NCBI GenBank assembly: GCA_017651385.1 | Contig: JAGCCY010000022.1 | Location: 1 to 7,166, forward strand | Reading direction: 5' to 3' | Length of the DNA stretch: 7,166 bases | Source: Lachnospiraceae bacterium | GTDB taxonomy: Bacteria; Bacillota; Clostridia; Lachnospirales; Lachnospiraceae | Translations under genes and position numbers: made by a program | Shown: positions 6,076 through 7,166 of the stretch, one piece after another | Layout: each line of letters begins with the position of its first letter | Numbering within the stretch: the first letter of the stretch is position 1 | Notes under the pieces: generated by a model | What the model was told of the DNA's origin: nothing | What the model saw: only the letters and a program-made list of their open reading frames with translations | Database searches by the model: none

Positions 6076-7166
6076 ATGACAGGGATACAACCGCTTCAAC
6101 GATCGGATCATCTATCTAATTACAATTCTAACGATCCAAGACATGTATTGACCCATGAACAGCTTGCAAAAGCTCAGGCGAGACAGGCCAATGTTCTTTC
6201 GCCGGTCAATCTGGACAATCGTCTTAAAAATGTAAGATCCACAAGCAATGAAAAATCAGAGAAAATAAGAAGAATGCTTCGAAACATCGACAGAAAGAAG
6301 CAGGACGGGCCAAAGACTTTTACGGGCACGGTCGAAGAAAAGATGAGCGACTATTTAGCGCTTAAACAGGCCGAAGCCAAAGAAAAAAAGGAGAAGGCCA
6401 AAGCAAAGCCTTTTAACTACAGTTACAAGGAAGTTGCCAATAAGATCCGTCAGGCAAAGACGGCTGTAAGTGCGGGAAAAGCTCTGCTTGCGGCCAAAAG
6501 AAAGGTCCTTGAAGTCAAAAGAAAGCTTGCGTCGGGAAACGGCGATCCCGAAAAGCTTCAGGCAGCGCTCATACATGCACAGCGCATGGAGATGACGGCT
6601 CGCAAGAAAAAGCATCATATGGAGCTTGAGGAGCTTATTAAGGTCACCGGAGAACGCGATGAAAGGATGGAAAAGCAGGAGGACGCTTTCAAGGAAGCAA
6701 GAAACGCCATGATATTCGCCGCCGAAGAAAAGGTAAGCGGCGCGGAAGACGAGATATTCAAACAGCGCGAAGAGCTTGTTAAAGAAGTGACCGAGATGTT
6801 CGGAGATGATTTTAACGGAGTGTCCGAACATGCGATGGACATGCTTAAAGATCTTAACGAACTTATCGCGAAGTACGGCGAGGAAGAGCTTAAAAAACTC
6901 GAAGAGACCATGGAAGCGCTTGAAAATATGGAGATATTGGATCCCCACATGAGCAAGGAAGATCTTGAAGAGCTTAAGAAAAAGCACAGGGCTTCCGAGG
7001 AAAAGGCGATCATTAAAGCCGAGATGGCGTATTTAAAGAGCCTTGTAAAGGCAGGTCCCGACAAGGTACCGGGTATCGATATGTCGAAAGGATTGGAAGG
7101 CATATCGTTCTCGCCTTCGGTTTCTTTTACCGGAGCCTTTGATGCGCCGGATGCATCTTTGGGGGC
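6076..7166 (+). CDS. Unrecognised Lys/Glu-rich coiled-coil protein (3' end beyond window)
   Basis: The frame is open from ATG 6076 to the window edge: 363 codons with no stop. GGAGGT at 6062-6067 is well placed and supports the start. There is no signal peptide, membrane segment or enzyme motif that I recognise. Residues 1-55 are polar and Asn-rich. Residues 59-110 are highly charged. Residues 113-235 (from FNYSYKEVANKIRQAKTAV) form long helical, heptad-compatible stretches of Ala, Lys, Glu and Arg, followed by further acidic helices to about 335. A Gly/Ser/Phe/Pro-rich tail then begins. The visible part lacks Cys and Trp. I have only an impression that similar hypothetical proteins occur in Lachnospiraceae. 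The sigma-D-like promoter and CsrA-like leader hint at a flagellum- or motility-linked role, but no function can be assigned from the protein itself. Partial similarity to any long coiled coil would be uninformative. Confidence 0.85.
   Translation, partial: MTGIQPLQRSDHLSNYNSNDPRHVLTHEQLAKAQARQANVLSPVNLDNRLKNVRSTSNEKSEKIRRMLRNIDRKKQDGPKTFTGTVEEKMSDYLALKQAEAKEKKEKAKAKPFNYSYKEVANKIRQAKTAVSAGKALLAAKRKVLEVKRKLASGNGDPEKLQAALIHAQRMEMTARKKKHHMELEELIKVTGERDERMEKQEDAFKEARNAMIFAAEEKVSGAEDEIFKQREELVKEVTEMFGDDFNGVSEHAMDMLKDLNELIAKYGEEELKKLEETMEALENMEILDPHMSKEDLEELKKKHRASEEKAIIKAEMAYLKSLVKAGPDKVPGIDMSKGLEGISFSPSVSFTGAFDAPDASLG

Noticed and set aside
6355..7103. Long minus-strand open frames opposite the coiled-coil gene
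   Set aside because: They overlap each other and mirror the Lys/Glu-rich codons of the + strand gene, giving low-complexity Phe/Leu- or Ser-rich products. They have no convincing ribosome binding site and no family resemblance.
1..7166. tRNA, rRNA, CRISPR arrays, insertion sequences or attachment sites
   Set aside because: Almost the whole window is accounted for by protein genes, and the short gaps show no cloverleaf, regular repeat array or transposase remnant.

Overview
The window looks like chromosomal DNA from a Firmicute, most likely a Lachnospiraceae-type anaerobe (Butyrivibrio/Roseburia-like). I infer this from strong AGGAGG-type ribosome binding sites, a Gram-positive sugar-uptake module of the LplA/LplC type with a lipoprotein binding protein, frequent AGA/AGG and ATA codons, moderate GC, and a sigma-D (sigma-28) style promoter sequence. 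All genes lie on the + strand. I cannot name the species.

Bases 1-5936 appear to be one catabolic operon that starts upstream of the window. In order it holds the 3' part of a carbohydrate ABC transporter permease, a large sugar-binding lipoprotein (739-2394), and three consecutive Gfo/Idh/MocA-family NAD(P)-dependent oxidoreductases (2472-3557, 3570-4733, 4740/4743-5936). The genes are separated by 36, 77, 12 and 6 bases. The 77-base gap after the lipoprotein gene holds two overlapping, mutually exclusive stem-loops that may set the ratio of binding protein to enzymes. A plausible reading is that a glycoside or unusual sugar is captured and imported, then oxidised or reduced at ring carbons by the three dehydrogenases. 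No transporter ATPase, glycosidase, kinase or regulator is visible, so the substrate cannot be named.

Bases 5937-6075 form a compact regulatory region. It has a perfect 13-bp inverted repeat whose left arm contains GCCGATAT, the sigma-D -10 consensus, with a TTAA box 15 bases upstream. It is followed by a leader with two small stem-loops. Each presents an A-N-GGA motif in its loop, and the second encloses the Shine-Dalgarno sequence. This is the layout of a CsrA-controlled flagellar leader such as B. subtilis hag.

Bases 6076-7166 hold the first 363 codons of an unrecognised Lys/Glu-rich, probably coiled-coil protein with no Cys or Trp in the visible part. It runs off the window. Its control region suggests it belongs to the motility regulon and not to the sugar operon. 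This pairing of an uncharacterised coiled-coil protein with a sigma-D/CsrA-like control region is the most interesting part of the window.
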